This document shows positions 24,451 through 32,927 of a DNA stretch of 64,000 nt, in pieces. A program made the position numbers and the translations under genes. How positions within the stretch are numbered: the stretch's first letter is position 1; every line of letters starts with the position of its first letter. This DNA comes from JBHGXV01 sp041920505. GTDB lineage: Bacteria > Bacillota > Bacilli > Brevibacillales > Brevibacillaceae. Below the pieces are notes generated by a model, which searched no databases, had not been told where the DNA came from, and was given only the letters and a program-made list of their open reading frames with translations. The stretch covers positions 1-64,000 of the forward strand of contig JBHGXV010000007.1 in assembly GCA_041920505.1 (NCBI GenBank), written 5' to 3'.

Positions 24451-24969
24451 TTACCCGTCCGTCAAAAGGAATGCGATGCTTCTGTTTTCGTATTTGACCC
24501 GGCAGCGCGCGGGTTGGCGAAGCGAGGCCGCCAGCGCCGTCAGTCGCGGCAAGGAGACGACGATGGTTGCGGTCAACAGGCCGATTCCATAAGAGGGCGG
24601 CAACCAGACGGCCAACCCGGCTGCGATGAGCAGACTGCCGCCGCAGATCATGGCTTCGGCCCGGCGGAAGAAAGAAAGCGGCACCGGATACGGGGTGCCT
24701 GCTCCCCACCAGGCGGATACCAACATGTCCGGATTAAGTTGGGTGGGCTGGGAGAGCGCGTAGGCGACCAGGCGGAACAGCGCAAACTGAACGATCGGAA
24801 GCAGCGGAAACACGGCCAGAGAAACGATCAGTTTCGCAAGCGGGAGGCCCAGCCAGAGGTGTGCCGCCGCCAGCGTGCCGACGAGGACGGTCAGTTGAAC
24901 CAGGCTGCCGGGCCACTGCCAGCGGAAACGGTGCAACAATTGATAGCTGTAAATGGTCTGTTCTCTCAT
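24451..24969 (-). CDS. Unknown membrane protein
   Basis: A 172-residue protein with about four hydrophobic segments (near 20-45, 47-70, 110-128 and 129-150) and an amphipathic N-terminus MREQTIYSYQLLHRFRW. I do not recognise the family. It is judged real because AAGGAGG lies seven bases before the ATG, the composition fits a membrane protein, and no plus-strand gene covers it. It is convergent with bofA (27 bp apart) and divergent from the next gene. It interrupts the usual bofA-gin neighbourhood. Confidence 0.6.
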   Translation of the reverse strand: MREQTIYSYQLLHRFRWQWPGSLVQLTVLVGTLAAAHLWLGLPLAKLIVSLAVFPLLPIVQFALFRLVAYALSQPTQLNPDMLVSAWWGAGTPYPVPLSFFRRAEAMICGGSLLIAAGLAVWLPPSYGIGLLTATIVVSLPRLTALAASLRQPARCRVKYENRSIAFLLTDG

Positions 24970-25270
24970 TGACAGGCCTCCTTCGCATTTCTCGTTACCC
25001 CCATTATCGCACAGCTCCCAGACAAAGGGACACCAGGAACGTCAGCGGCTGACGAGGTATGCCGGATCGCCGGGAAGCGGTTGGCACAGATCGCGGCTTC
25101 GGGAGAGGAATCGGATGAAGCGACAATGCCTGTCTGTCATGGGTTCCCGTTTTCTGGGCACAATAACAGGGATGATGACCAAGGTGATCCCGGCGATTTG
25201 CCGCGAGATGTGGCGGACGGTGCGGCGGCGTCCATAACGGGGGAAGGGGCAGAGGAGGCGACAGAGAGCC

Positions 25271-26296
25271 ATGGAGGACGGAATCAGGCTGATGGACGCG
25301 ACCGAACAAGAACCAGGCGAAAGCGCCATGGAGCGACAAGCCTTGGGGATAGAGCTCGTTTCGCAAGAACAGCGGGAGGTCCCCGTGCACGGAGTGTGGG
25401 TCGGAGGGGAGTTGGACCTGGCGGTTCTGATGCCGCTCATCGCCTGTCTGTGCACGTCCGAGCCGTTGCTTGTGCTTGTTGTCGGAGAACGCGTACCGTA
25501 CGGGTTTGCCGCCCGGGTACAAGACACATGTCAGGCGGGCCGTGTGGAGGTGGTCCGCTTTTTGCTGTTGGACGGCGGAGAGCGGGCTGTCCTTGGCGGC
25601 GATCCGCAGGGCTGGTGGTTGATCCGCCTGCGCCGCCGACTTGCCGATGCCGGCATTCTTTCACTGGTGTGCCGCTATGTCGAAGCGGACGAGGCGGCAC
25701 GCTTCCTCCCGCTTTACCTCGAATGGAAACAACGGTTTTACCTGGAGATGGGCGGGCGCTGCGACCAATCGGGCGCTCGCCTGGAAGTGGTCGCTCAGGC
25801 GCTGGGTATGGACAAGCGGATCGGGCAGGGCTGGCTGTTTCCCGGCGCGGGCGGAGCGGCCCAGGAGCGGGAAATCGCGGGCTGGCTGCGTGAGCAATGG
25901 ACGTTTGTCAAACAGAAGACGAACGTTTCAAGGATCGCGTTTTGGGGGGCACCCTCTGTGCTTCGTGCGGTCTTGCCGCAGGAGAAAGCGGGGGAGCGCA
26001 TCTGCCTCTACATTCCCGCTCAGACGGAAAAGCCGAACGATCTGCCTGTCATCTGGCGCACGTGTGCCGATCCCCTTGAGACACTTGACGATGCCGATGT
26101 TCTGATGATTGCCGGGGCTGACCGGTTGGTGCGCGAGCTCGCCTTGACCCAACTGGTGTTCAGGATGAGGCAGCCGGTCGTGATCGACGCCTGCTCCTGT
26201 TATCCGCTGCAGGAAGCGGAGGCGTTTGCCATCCGCTACAGAAGCTTCGGCCAAAACACGAACGTTTGGAATGGATCAGATTATAATAGGGTATAA
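25271..26296 (+). CDS. Unknown protein with a possible UDP-sugar-dehydrogenase-like C-terminal part
   Basis: A 341-residue soluble protein that I do not recognise overall. Residues from about 265 to the end (CADPLETLDDADVLMIAG, then MRQPVVIDACSCYP) resemble the UDP-binding C-terminal domain of UDP-glucose/GDP-mannose dehydrogenases, whose form is ADAVVIxT...KxPVVxDGRN. The N-terminal two thirds have no visible Rossmann GxGxxG. GAGGAGG lies 13 bases before the ATG, a little far; ATG 25292 is an alternative. The C-terminus ends only 35 bp before gin, so they may be co-transcribed. The upstream 300 bp hold nothing identifiable. Confidence 0.5.
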   Translation: MEDGIRLMDATEQEPGESAMERQALGIELVSQEQREVPVHGVWVGGELDLAVLMPLIACLCTSEPLLVLVVGERVPYGFAARVQDTCQAGRVEVVRFLLLDGGERAVLGGDPQGWWLIRLRRRLADAGILSLVCRYVEADEAARFLPLYLEWKQRFYLEMGGRCDQSGARLEVVAQALGMDKRIGQGWLFPGAGGAAQEREIAGWLREQWTFVKQKTNVSRIAFWGAPSVLRAVLPQEKAGERICLYIPAQTEKPNDLPVIWRTCADPLETLDDADVLMIAGADRLVRELALTQLVFRMRQPVVIDACSCYPLQEAEAFAIRYRSFGQNTNVWNGSDYNRV

Positions 26297-26298
26297 TG
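26289..26298 (+). promoter_or_regulatory. Possible sigma-F-type -10 element before gin
   Basis: GGGTATAATG fits the sigma-F -10 pattern GGnnAnAnTR and is 33 bp before the gin start. A -35 at the right distance is poor, so this is weak. gin is sigma-F-dependent in B. subtilis. Confidence 0.35.
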
Positions 26299-26330
26299 GT
26301 CGGTAGATTGAGGAAAAAGGTGGGCGGAAC

Positions 26331-26513
26331 ATGGAAAGGTCAAATCGGCGGTGCATCGTCTGCGGCGAGGACCGGGCGGTCGGGATTGCCATCTGGGAAC
26401 AGTTTATCTGCCACCCGTGCGAGCAAGAGATGGTGCATACCGACGTTCGTGATGAGAAGTACCCGTTCTTCATCAAGCAAATGCGCCAAATTTGGCTAAA
26501 GAAGAACGCGTAG
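26331..26513 (+). CDS. gin: Anti-sigma-G factor Gin (CsfB)
   Basis: A zinc-finger protein of 60 residues that inhibits sigma-G (and later sigma-E) during sporulation. The paired cysteines CIVCGE and CHPCEQE and the block ICHPCEQEMVHTDVRDEKYPFFIKQMRQIW closely match the family. ATG 26331 is behind a GGGCGGAAC stretch, so the ribosome site is weak. It lies between bofA and the decarboxylase/tmk genes, its usual location. Confidence 0.93.
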   Translation: MERSNRRCIVCGEDRAVGIAIWEQFICHPCEQEMVHTDVRDEKYPFFIKQMRQIWLKKNA

Positions 26514-26642
26514 CCCGACGAACTCTTATAGCGAAAAAAAGAGGCATCTGCTGGCTCAGCGATGCCCTTTTGCGTTTCGCGCCGCTCGTTTGTCCGGCGT
26601 CCGTGATACAATAAAAAGAGATGCTGACGAAGGACGTGACGC

Positions 26643-28115
26643 ATGTTGACAAACAGAGAGGACACGTTTTGGGAGCGCCACAGGCGGGCGCCGCTCTACG
26701 AGAAACTGCTCGCCTACGCGAAGAGTCACCCGCACCCGTTTCACGTGCCGGGGCACAAGCTGGGAGCCAGTTTCGACCGCGAAGGCAAGGAGCGGTTCCA
26801 TTCGATTCTATCGCTTGATGTGACGGAGATTTCCGGCATGGACGATTTGCATCAGCCGCAGGGAGTGATCGCCGAAGCGCAGGCTCTGGCTGCCGAGGCG
26901 TTCCACGCAGACGAGACCCGATTTCTCGTCGGGGGAAGCACGGCAGGCAACATCGCCTTGGTGATGGCCGTCTGCAAACCGGGAGACACGATCATCGTAC
27001 AGCGCAACTGCCACAAGTCGGTGTACAACGGGATCATTTTGGCCAGAGCCAAGCCCGTGTTTGTCGTGCCCGCCGTCGATTTGCAGACAGGCGTGGCTGC
27101 GTGCGTGCGCCGGGAAGACGTGGAACGGGCGCTTATCGCCCACCCGGAAGCCAAGGCGGTGTTTCTCACCAACCCGACCTATTACGGCATGGGAGTGGAT
27201 CTGCAAAAGATGGCCGCCACGGTGCACCGTTTCGATGTGCCGCTTTTGGTGGACGAAGCACACGGCAGCCACTACGGGTTTCACCCGGCGTTGCCGCTGT
27301 CGGCGATGCAGTGCGGCGCGGATGCGGCCGTCCAGTCGACTCACAAGATGACGCCGGCGATGACGATGTCGTCGATGCTGCACCTGAAGGGATCGCGAAT
27401 CGACCGGGAACGGCTGTATCGCGCGCTGGCGATGATCCAGTCTTCCAGCCCGTCCTACCCTCTGATGGCTTCACTTGATTTGGCCCGCCGGCATATGGTG
27501 TTAGAAACCAGAAAGGAACTGGATCGCGTGTTGCCGCTTTTAGAGCGCGTACGCGAACAGATCGCCTCCCTCTCTTGGCTGGCGCAGCCGTCGGCAGAAG
27601 AGGGAAAAGCCTATTCCACCCTGGACCCGCTGAAGCTCTTGCTCTGTCTCAGAACCGGGAGCATGACCGGCTACCAGTTGCAGAGCCTGTTGGAAGCGCA
27701 TGGCGTCTTTTTGGAACTGGCCGAGGCCGGGCATGTTTTGCTCGCCGCCTCGACAGGAACTTCCCTCAGGGACGTCGAAACACTATGGCAAGTGCTTGAT
27801 GGGGTGACGCTGTCGCGAGACGAGGGGGACGATGTGTTCCGCCCGGGCGTGCTCGCCTCCGACTTTTTGCGGGAACAGGTGATCCCGATGCACGAGGCGC
27901 TGGACGCCAAGCGGTGTTCGGTGCCGCCGGAGGAGGCGGAAGGGCGGGTTTGCGCCGAGATGGTCATTCCGTATCCGCCCGGCATCCCGTTGCTTGCGCC
28001 GGGAGAGCGGATCGACGGCGAGACGGTCGCCCTGTTGCGCCAGTTGCAGACGGACGGGGTACGGTTTCACGGCGTCAAGGACGCCTCACTTGCCACCATT
28101 CAAATCGTCGCCTGA
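26643..28115 (+). CDS. Orn/Lys/Arg decarboxylase family PLP enzyme (YaaO-like)
   Basis: A fold-type I PLP enzyme of 490 residues. HPFHVPGHKLG near the N-terminus, FLVGGSTAGNIALVMAVC, LVDEAHGSHYGFHP (cofactor-contacting Asp and His) and the Schiff-base lysine in STHKMTPAMTM define the family, with a C-terminal domain ending AEMVIPYPPGIPLLAPGE. The substrate may be lysine, arginine or ornithine; polyamine production is the usual role. B. subtilis YaaO is at the same position before tmk. GGACGTGACGC precedes ATG 26643, a weak ribosome site. Confidence 0.9.
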   Translation: MLTNREDTFWERHRRAPLYEKLLAYAKSHPHPFHVPGHKLGASFDREGKERFHSILSLDVTEISGMDDLHQPQGVIAEAQALAAEAFHADETRFLVGGSTAGNIALVMAVCKPGDTIIVQRNCHKSVYNGIILARAKPVFVVPAVDLQTGVAACVRREDVERALIAHPEAKAVFLTNPTYYGMGVDLQKMAATVHRFDVPLLVDEAHGSHYGFHPALPLSAMQCGADAAVQSTHKMTPAMTMSSMLHLKGSRIDRERLYRALAMIQSSSPSYPLMASLDLARRHMVLETRKELDRVLPLLERVREQIASLSWLAQPSAEEGKAYSTLDPLKLLLCLRTGSMTGYQLQSLLEAHGVFLELAEAGHVLLAASTGTSLRDVETLWQVLDGVTLSRDEGDDVFRPGVLASDFLREQVIPMHEALDAKRCSVPPEEAEGRVCAEMVIPYPPGIPLLAPGERIDGETVALLRQLQTDGVRFHGVKDASLATIQIVA

Positions 28116-28127
28116 GGAGGAAGCTTG

Positions 28128-28757
28128 TTGGCTGGAGTGTTTGTTACATTTGAGGGGCCGGACGGCGCGGGAAAAACCACGCAGGTGCGTTTGTTGGCCG
28201 AGGCCTTGCGGCAGCGCGGACACGAAGTGGTGGTCACGCGAGAGCCGGGCGGCACCCGGATCAGCGATAAGATTCGCGAAATGATACTGGATCCGTCCCA
28301 CCAGGAGATGTGCGATGTGACGGAAATCCTGTTGTATGCTGCTTCCCGCGCCCAACACGTGCGGGAGATCATCCTGCCTTCCGTAAACGACGGGAAAATC
28401 GTCTTGTGCGATCGGTTTGTCGATGCCAGTATCGCCTACCAGGGCTTTGGGCTCGGCTTTCCGCTTGAGCACATCCGGGCGATCAATCAGGTCGCGACAG
28501 GCGGTCTGGTGCCCGACCGGACGTATCTGCTCGACATTCCGGTGACGGAAGGTAAAGCGCGGCTTGCCGCCAGAGCCGGACTTGACCGGATTGAACAAAA
28601 AGGAGCGGCCTATCACGAACGAGTGCGGGCCGGATTTTTGCAACTGGCTGCCGAACATCCAAAGCGGATACGCGTGATCGACGCCAATCGGCCGCTTGAG
28701 CAGATCGGCGCCGAGATTCTGGCTGATTTTTGCGATTGGCTTGCTGCCAATCGATGA
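28128..28757 (+). CDS. tmk: Thymidylate kinase
   Basis: Phosphorylates dTMP to dTDP. About 209 residues. The P-loop GPDGAGKTT is at about 10-18, followed by REPGGTRISDKIREMIL, the DR motif VLCDRFVDASIAYQGFG and the lid region near 140-155. A TTG start at 28128 is seven bases behind GAGGAGG; an adjacent TTG at 28125 is the alternative. It is 12 bp behind the decarboxylase gene and starts the tmk-darA-yaaR-holB-ricT-yabA run. Confidence 0.95.
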   Translation: MAGVFVTFEGPDGAGKTTQVRLLAEALRQRGHEVVVTREPGGTRISDKIREMILDPSHQEMCDVTEILLYAASRAQHVREIILPSVNDGKIVLCDRFVDASIAYQGFGLGFPLEHIRAINQVATGGLVPDRTYLLDIPVTEGKARLAARAGLDRIEQKGAAYHERVRAGFLQLAAEHPKRIRVIDANRPLEQIGAEILADFCDWLAANR

Positions 28758-28787
28758 ACCTAAGCTGGACAGAAAGGGTGAGGTACA

Positions 28788-29117
28788 ATGAAAATGGTGA
28801 TCGCCGTGGTTCAGGACAAGGACAGCGCGCGTCTGTCGCAGATGCTCGTCAAAAACGGCTTCCGCGCGACGAAACTGGCCAGCACCGGAGGATTCCTGCG
28901 GGCCGGAAACACCACGTTTCTCGTCGGCACCAGCGACGAGAAGATTCCGGACGTGATTGACCTGATCCAGCAAAGCTGCAAATCGCGCAAGCAGATGGTG
29001 ACACCCGTATCGCCACTTGGCAGTGCGGTCGATTCGTTTTTGCCTTACCCGCTGGAGGTGCAGGTTGGCGGAGCCGCCGTGTTCGTGCTGGATGTCGAGC
29101 AGTTCCATTCGTTTTGA
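28788..29117 (+). CDS. darA: Cyclic-di-AMP-binding PII-like protein DarA
   Basis: A 109-residue trimeric PII-like receptor for c-di-AMP, known as YaaQ. MKMVIAVVQDKDSARLSQMLVKNGFRATKLASTGGFLRAGNTTFLVGT matches the family, with the short B- and T-loops and the GGFLRxGNTT ligand pocket. The C-terminal VQVGGAAVFVLDVEQF completes the fold. It lies 30 bp behind tmk with a GGTGAGG ribosome site. Confidence 0.94.
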   Translation: MKMVIAVVQDKDSARLSQMLVKNGFRATKLASTGGFLRAGNTTFLVGTSDEKIPDVIDLIQQSCKSRKQMVTPVSPLGSAVDSFLPYPLEVQVGGAAVFVLDVEQFHSF

Positions 29118-29135
29118 GGCGGCGGAGGTGACAGG

Positions 29136-29582
29136 ATGAAGATCGGCGAAGGCATGAGACCCACATTTGAAGTGCCCAAAGGAATTGATACGCGCAGGGG
29201 CCCGCAACCGGAGCGGATCCATTTTGGCGACCTGGTGAAAGGCGAAGGCGAGCGCATGACCCAGGAGCGGCTTACCCAACTGTTGAACGAGATCGACAAA
29301 CAGGGGCAGATTCTCGCGCGCTCCCGTTCCATCCGCGACTTTTACCACTACAAGAATCTGGTCAAGCGCTTCATGGAAGAGGCGGTCCGCTTTGGCGTCG
29401 CGCTGGAGGACAGGCGGGGAACCAACCGCCGCGGCCGCAGCCGGCTGTACAAGGTGATCAAGGAAGTGGACGCGCAGTTGCTGGCGCTGGCTGACGAACT
29501 GTTGCAAGAGCAGGCCCCGATGATCGATCTCTTGTCGCGGATCGGCGAAATTCGCGGCATGCTGATCAATTTGTACTTTTAG
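29136..29582 (+). CDS. yaaR: DUF327 protein YaaR
   Basis: A 148-residue helical protein; FGDLVKGEGERMTQERLTQLLNEIDKQGQILARSRSIRDFYHYKNLVKRFMEEAVRFGV is the family core, with NRRGRSRLYKVIKEVDAQLLALADELL behind it. The role is unknown; the gene is always between darA and holB. It begins 18 bp behind darA with GGCGGAGG as the ribosome site, and its stop overlaps the region of the holB start. Confidence 0.9.
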   Translation: MKIGEGMRPTFEVPKGIDTRRGPQPERIHFGDLVKGEGERMTQERLTQLLNEIDKQGQILARSRSIRDFYHYKNLVKRFMEEAVRFGVALEDRRGTNRRGRSRLYKVIKEVDAQLLALADELLQEQAPMIDLLSRIGEIRGMLINLYF

Positions 29583-29593
29583 GTGTGACCGTC

Positions 29594-30574
29594 ATGACGT
29601 GGAATCAGTTTACGGAACAACCGCGTGTAGCGGAATGGTTGGCAGCCAGTCTTCGACACGACAGACTGGCGCACGCGTATTTGTTTGCCGGGCCCAGGGG
29701 AGCGGGCAAGAAACGGCTCGCCCTGCATCTGGCCAAGTCGCTGTTCTGCACGGAAATGACCCACGATGCGTGCGGCCGCTGCCTGAACTGTCAGCGGATC
29801 GACAACAGCAATCACCCGGACGTCTACCAGATCGCTCCGGACGGCAACTCGATCAAAATCGACCAGGTGCGCTCCCTGCAAAAAGAAATGGCGATGCGCG
29901 CGCTGGAGTCGGTTCACAAAGTGTATATTCTCGAACATGTTGACAAGATGACCGTGCAGGCTGCCAACAGCCTGCTGAAGTTTTTGGAGGAACCGCCACC
30001 AGGCGTCATGGCATTGCTGTTGACCGAGAACAGCAACGCCATTCTTCCGACCATTCTCTCCCGCTGCCAGATCGTGTTGTTTTCCCCGTTGCCGCCCGAG
30101 TTGATTGCCGAGCGGCTGGTGGAGGAAGGGATTGCACCGGGGCTTGCCCGCGTCGCCTCCCAGATAACGACACATCTGGACGAAGCAAGGGAGTTGAGCC
30201 AGTCAGATTGGTTTGCACAGCTTCGAAATCTAGTGATACAATTAGGAAAAGACATCAAACAGCCACATTCGCTTGCGCTGTTTACGATACAGGATCTATG
30301 GACGAGACACGACAGATTAAAAGACGAACTGCCTCTCTTGCTCGATTTGCTCATCCTTTGGCTGCGTGATATTCTCTATGTGCAAATAGGCCGGCATGCG
30401 CGACTGATCAACAGCGACCAACAGGATGTGCTGGAGGGACAGGCTCTGATCTGGACAGAAGCTGAGCTCTTGCGCGGAATCGACCTGGCCATGGACACGC
30501 GGCTTCGGATAGAGCGGAACGCTAACTCCCAATTGGCGTTAGAGCGGTTGGTTCTTCAACTCCAGGAGGGATAA
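29594..30574 (+). CDS. holB: DNA polymerase III subunit delta'
   Basis: Clamp-loader subunit, about 326 residues. RLAHAYLFAGPRGAGKKRLALHLAKSLFC, the zinc segment ending ACGRCLNCQRI, NHPDVYQIAPDGNSIKIDQVR, ANSLLKFLEEPPPGV and TILSRCQIVLF are all typical. Walker A ends in KK in place of KT, consistent with the weak or absent ATPase of delta'. ATG 29594 is preferred, eight bases behind AGGTG; GTG 29585 adds three residues. It lies between yaaR and ricT. Confidence 0.93.
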   Translation: MTWNQFTEQPRVAEWLAASLRHDRLAHAYLFAGPRGAGKKRLALHLAKSLFCTEMTHDACGRCLNCQRIDNSNHPDVYQIAPDGNSIKIDQVRSLQKEMAMRALESVHKVYILEHVDKMTVQAANSLLKFLEEPPPGVMALLLTENSNAILPTILSRCQIVLFSPLPPELIAERLVEEGIAPGLARVASQITTHLDEARELSQSDWFAQLRNLVIQLGKDIKQPHSLALFTIQDLWTRHDRLKDELPLLLDLLILWLRDILYVQIGRHARLINSDQQDVLEGQALIWTEAELLRGIDLAMDTRLRIERNANSQLALERLVLQLQEG

Positions 30575-30577
30575 CGC

Positions 30578-31393
30578 TTGTACGAAGTGGTAGGTGTCCG
30601 CTTTAAAAAGGCGGGCAAGATTTATTATTTTTCCCCCGATGATCTGCCAGTGGAGAAGGACCGACACGTCATTGTCGAGACCACGCGCGGAATCGAATAC
30701 GGGAAAGTGGTCATCGGCAAGAAGCTGGTGAGTGAATCGGACGTGGTGCTGCCGCTGAAAAAGGTGATCCGCGTCGCCGACGAAAACGATGCCAAGCAGG
30801 TGGAAGAGAACAAGCAGGCCGCGAAGAACGCGTTCAAGATATGCCAGACGAAGATCCAGGAGCACAAGCTGGAGATGAAGCTGGTGGACGTGGAGTACAC
30901 GTTTGACCGCAACAAGATCATTTTCTACTTTACGGCTGACGGGCGCGTCGACTTTCGCGAGCTGGTCAAGGATCTGGCTTCCGTCTTTCGCACGCGGATT
31001 GAACTAAGGCAGATCGGGGTGCGCGACGAGGCCAAAATGCTGGGCGGGATCGGTCCCTGCGGCCGGCTGCTCTGCTGCTCGACGTTTCTCGGCGATTTCG
31101 AGCCGGTTTCGATCAAGATGGCCAAGGACCAGAGCCTGTCGCTCAACCCGGCGAAAATCTCCGGTCTGTGCGGCCGGTTGATGTGTTGTTTGAAGTACGA
31201 GAACGACCACTATGAGAGCGCCAAGGAAGAGTTGCCCGACATCGGCTCTCCGGTGATGACACCCATGGGCGCGGGCAAGGTCGTAGGGGTGAACATCCTG
31301 GATCGGCAGGTTCAGGTGGACTTGGCGGAAGTGGAGCGCGTCGTCGAGTTTTCTCTCGACGAGATTTACAAAGAGAATTCGATCGCTGACTAG
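30578..31393 (+). CDS. ricT: RicT (YaaT/PSP1 domain), regulator of sporulation, competence and RNA maturation
   Basis: A 271-residue PSP1-domain protein. With RicA and RicF it forms a complex carrying iron-sulfur clusters that promotes RNase Y action and Spo0A activation. The cysteine pairs GPCGRLLCCSTFL and GLCGRLMCCLKYE are the likely cluster ligands. It opens MYEVVGVRFKKAGKIYYFSP. TTG 30578 follows GGAGGG, three bases after the holB stop. Confidence 0.93.
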   Translation: MYEVVGVRFKKAGKIYYFSPDDLPVEKDRHVIVETTRGIEYGKVVIGKKLVSESDVVLPLKKVIRVADENDAKQVEENKQAAKNAFKICQTKIQEHKLEMKLVDVEYTFDRNKIIFYFTADGRVDFRELVKDLASVFRTRIELRQIGVRDEAKMLGGIGPCGRLLCCSTFLGDFEPVSIKMAKDQSLSLNPAKISGLCGRLMCCLKYENDHYESAKEELPDIGSPVMTPMGAGKVVGVNILDRQVQVDLAEVERVVEFSLDEIYKENSIAD

Positions 31394-31424
31394 AGACACA
31401 GAAAAGCGCGGATGGGGTGGTGAA

Positions 31425-31808
31425 GTGGACAAACGGGAAATCTTCGAGAAAATGGCAAGCATCGAAGAGAGGATTGGCGAACTGTATCAGGAGATTGGCC
31501 AACTGAAAAATGTGATCGTCACCCTCATTGAGGAAAACGGCCATTTGCTGGTGGAAAACGAACATCTGCGCCAGCGGCTGGATGCGAAAACCAAGGAGTC
31601 CGAACCCAAACCGCAAAAAACCGGCCAGACCCAGAAGCATGCGGCGGGAAGCAAGGGCAAGGTATTCGTCGGCGAAGGTTACGACAACCTGGCCCGGCTG
31701 TACGCGGAAGGATTTCATATCTGCAACATTCACTACGGCAGTTTGCGCAAAGACGGAGATTGTCTGTTTTGCCTCTCGTTTTTGAGCGGAGGCGTTCACC
31801 ATAAATGA
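31425..31808 (+). CDS. yabA: Replication initiation control protein YabA
   Basis: Limits initiation by bridging DnaA and the DnaN clamp. 127 residues: an N-terminal coiled coil (about 1-60, KREIFEKMASIEERIGELYQEIGQLKNVIVTLIEEN) and a C-terminal zinc-binding domain HICNIHYGSLRKDGDCLFCLSF with His, Cys and the CxxC pair. The GTG start at 31425 is behind GATGGGGTGG. A terminator follows, closing the tmk-yabA unit. Confidence 0.93.
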   Translation: MDKREIFEKMASIEERIGELYQEIGQLKNVIVTLIEENGHLLVENEHLRQRLDAKTKESEPKPQKTGQTQKHAAGSKGKVFVGEGYDNLARLYAEGFHICNIHYGSLRKDGDCLFCLSFLSGGVHHK

Positions 31809-31814
31809 ACAACC

Positions 31815-31852
31815 AAGCGACCTGATCCGCTCGCACGGGCAGGTCGCTTTTC
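31815..31852 (+). terminator. Terminator after yabA
   Basis: AAGCGACCTG and CAGGTCGCTT form a 10-bp stem with a 15-base loop, followed by TT and a T-rich tail. Confidence 0.75.
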
Positions 31853-31875
31853 CTGCACAAAGGGGTACATACCAG

Positions 31876-32643
31876 ATGCATCAACGACCAGACGTGCCGC
31901 TCTACGAGACGGAGCGGATCGACGATTTGCTGACGCACGACCTGAAAATCATTCAAAGCCACGAAGTGTTCTGCTTCTCCATGGACGCCGTATTGCTCGG
32001 CCGGTTCGCTTCGGTGCCCAAGCGCGGCCGGGTGATGGACCTGTGCGCGGGCAACGGGGCCATCCCGCTGATCATGAGCACGCGGTCGAAGGAAGCGACG
32101 TTTGAAGGGCTGGAGATTCAGGAACGGCTGTATGACATGGCCCGGCGCAGCGTGCTTCTCAACGGGCTGGAGGCCAGGATCACCATCCATCACGGCGACG
32201 TCAGGGAAGCCGTGCAGCGGTTCGGACACGGCGTGTTCGACCTCATCACCTGCAATCCCCCGTATATGCCAGCCCACAGCGGGGAGAAAAATGTAAGCGA
32301 ACATTTCGCGATCGCCCGGCACGAGATTATGTTGACCCTTGAGGACGTCATCCGGGTGAGCAGCCAGTTGCTCAAGAACGGCGGAAAAGTGGCGTTCGTC
32401 CACCGGGCGACGAGGTTGATCGACATCGTCACCCTGATGCGCCAGTACGCCATTGAACCGAAGCGGATGCGGCTGGTTTATCCCCGCCGGGACGCCGAGC
32501 CGAACATGGTGCTGATCGAGGGCATGCGAGGCGGGCGGCCGGAGTTGCGCATCCAGCCGCCGCTGATCGTCTACGAACAGGGAGAAGAATACTGTGAGGA
32601 ACTGTATGAGATCTATTACGGCAAGCGGGATTCCCTCGCATAA
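31876..32643 (+). CDS. yabB: tRNA1(Val) A37 N6-methyltransferase-like protein YabB
   Basis: A SAM-dependent methyltransferase of 255 residues. GRVMDLCAGNGAIPLIM is the SAM-binding motif I and CNPPYMP the catalytic NPPY motif of N6-adenine methyltransferases; IQSHEVFCFSMDAVLLGRFA is the YabB/TrmN6 N-terminal mark. It acts on tRNA by analogy with E. coli TrmN6. Its 3' end overlaps yazA by 38 bp if the ATG at 32606 is used for the latter. Confidence 0.9.
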   Translation: MHQRPDVPLYETERIDDLLTHDLKIIQSHEVFCFSMDAVLLGRFASVPKRGRVMDLCAGNGAIPLIMSTRSKEATFEGLEIQERLYDMARRSVLLNGLEARITIHHGDVREAVQRFGHGVFDLITCNPPYMPAHSGEKNVSEHFAIARHEIMLTLEDVIRVSSQLLKNGGKVAFVHRATRLIDIVTLMRQYAIEPKRMRLVYPRRDAEPNMVLIEGMRGGRPELRIQPPLIVYEQGEEYCEELYEIYYGKRDSLA

Positions 32644-32896
32644 GGGGCACTTCGTCTACATGCTTCGCTGCGCCGACGGGTCGCTCTACACGGGCTACAC
32701 CACCGAGGTGCACCGCCGCCTGGCGGAGCACAATGAGGGCAAGGGGGCGAAGTACACCAGAGGGCGGCTGCCGGTGGAACTGGTGTATTGGGAGGAAGGA
32801 AGCGACCGCAGTTGGGGGCTGAGCCGCGAAGAGACGATCAAACGGCTGACGCGCCAACAAAAAGAACGGCTGATCCAAGACCAGGAAGGCAGATAA
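32606..32896 (+). CDS. yazA: GIY-YIG domain protein YazA
   Basis: A small GIY-YIG-fold protein of about 96 residues. The core is FVYMLRCADGSLYTGYTTEVHRRLAEHNEGKGAKYTRGR (the GIY and YIG strands, here VYML and YTGYT, plus the conserved Arg and the KYT turn) and ends in EETIKRLTRQQKERLI. Activity is unknown; it belongs to the UPF0213 group. ATG 32606 follows GAGGAA; an earlier GTG at 32594 is open. The overlap with yabB suggests coupling. Confidence 0.88.
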   Translation: MRSITASGIPSHKGHFVYMLRCADGSLYTGYTTEVHRRLAEHNEGKGAKYTRGRLPVELVYWEEGSDRSWGLSREETIKRLTRQQKERLIQDQEGR

Positions 32897-32927
32897 ACCG
32901 CTCCGGCAGGAAGGAGGAGGGTGAGTG

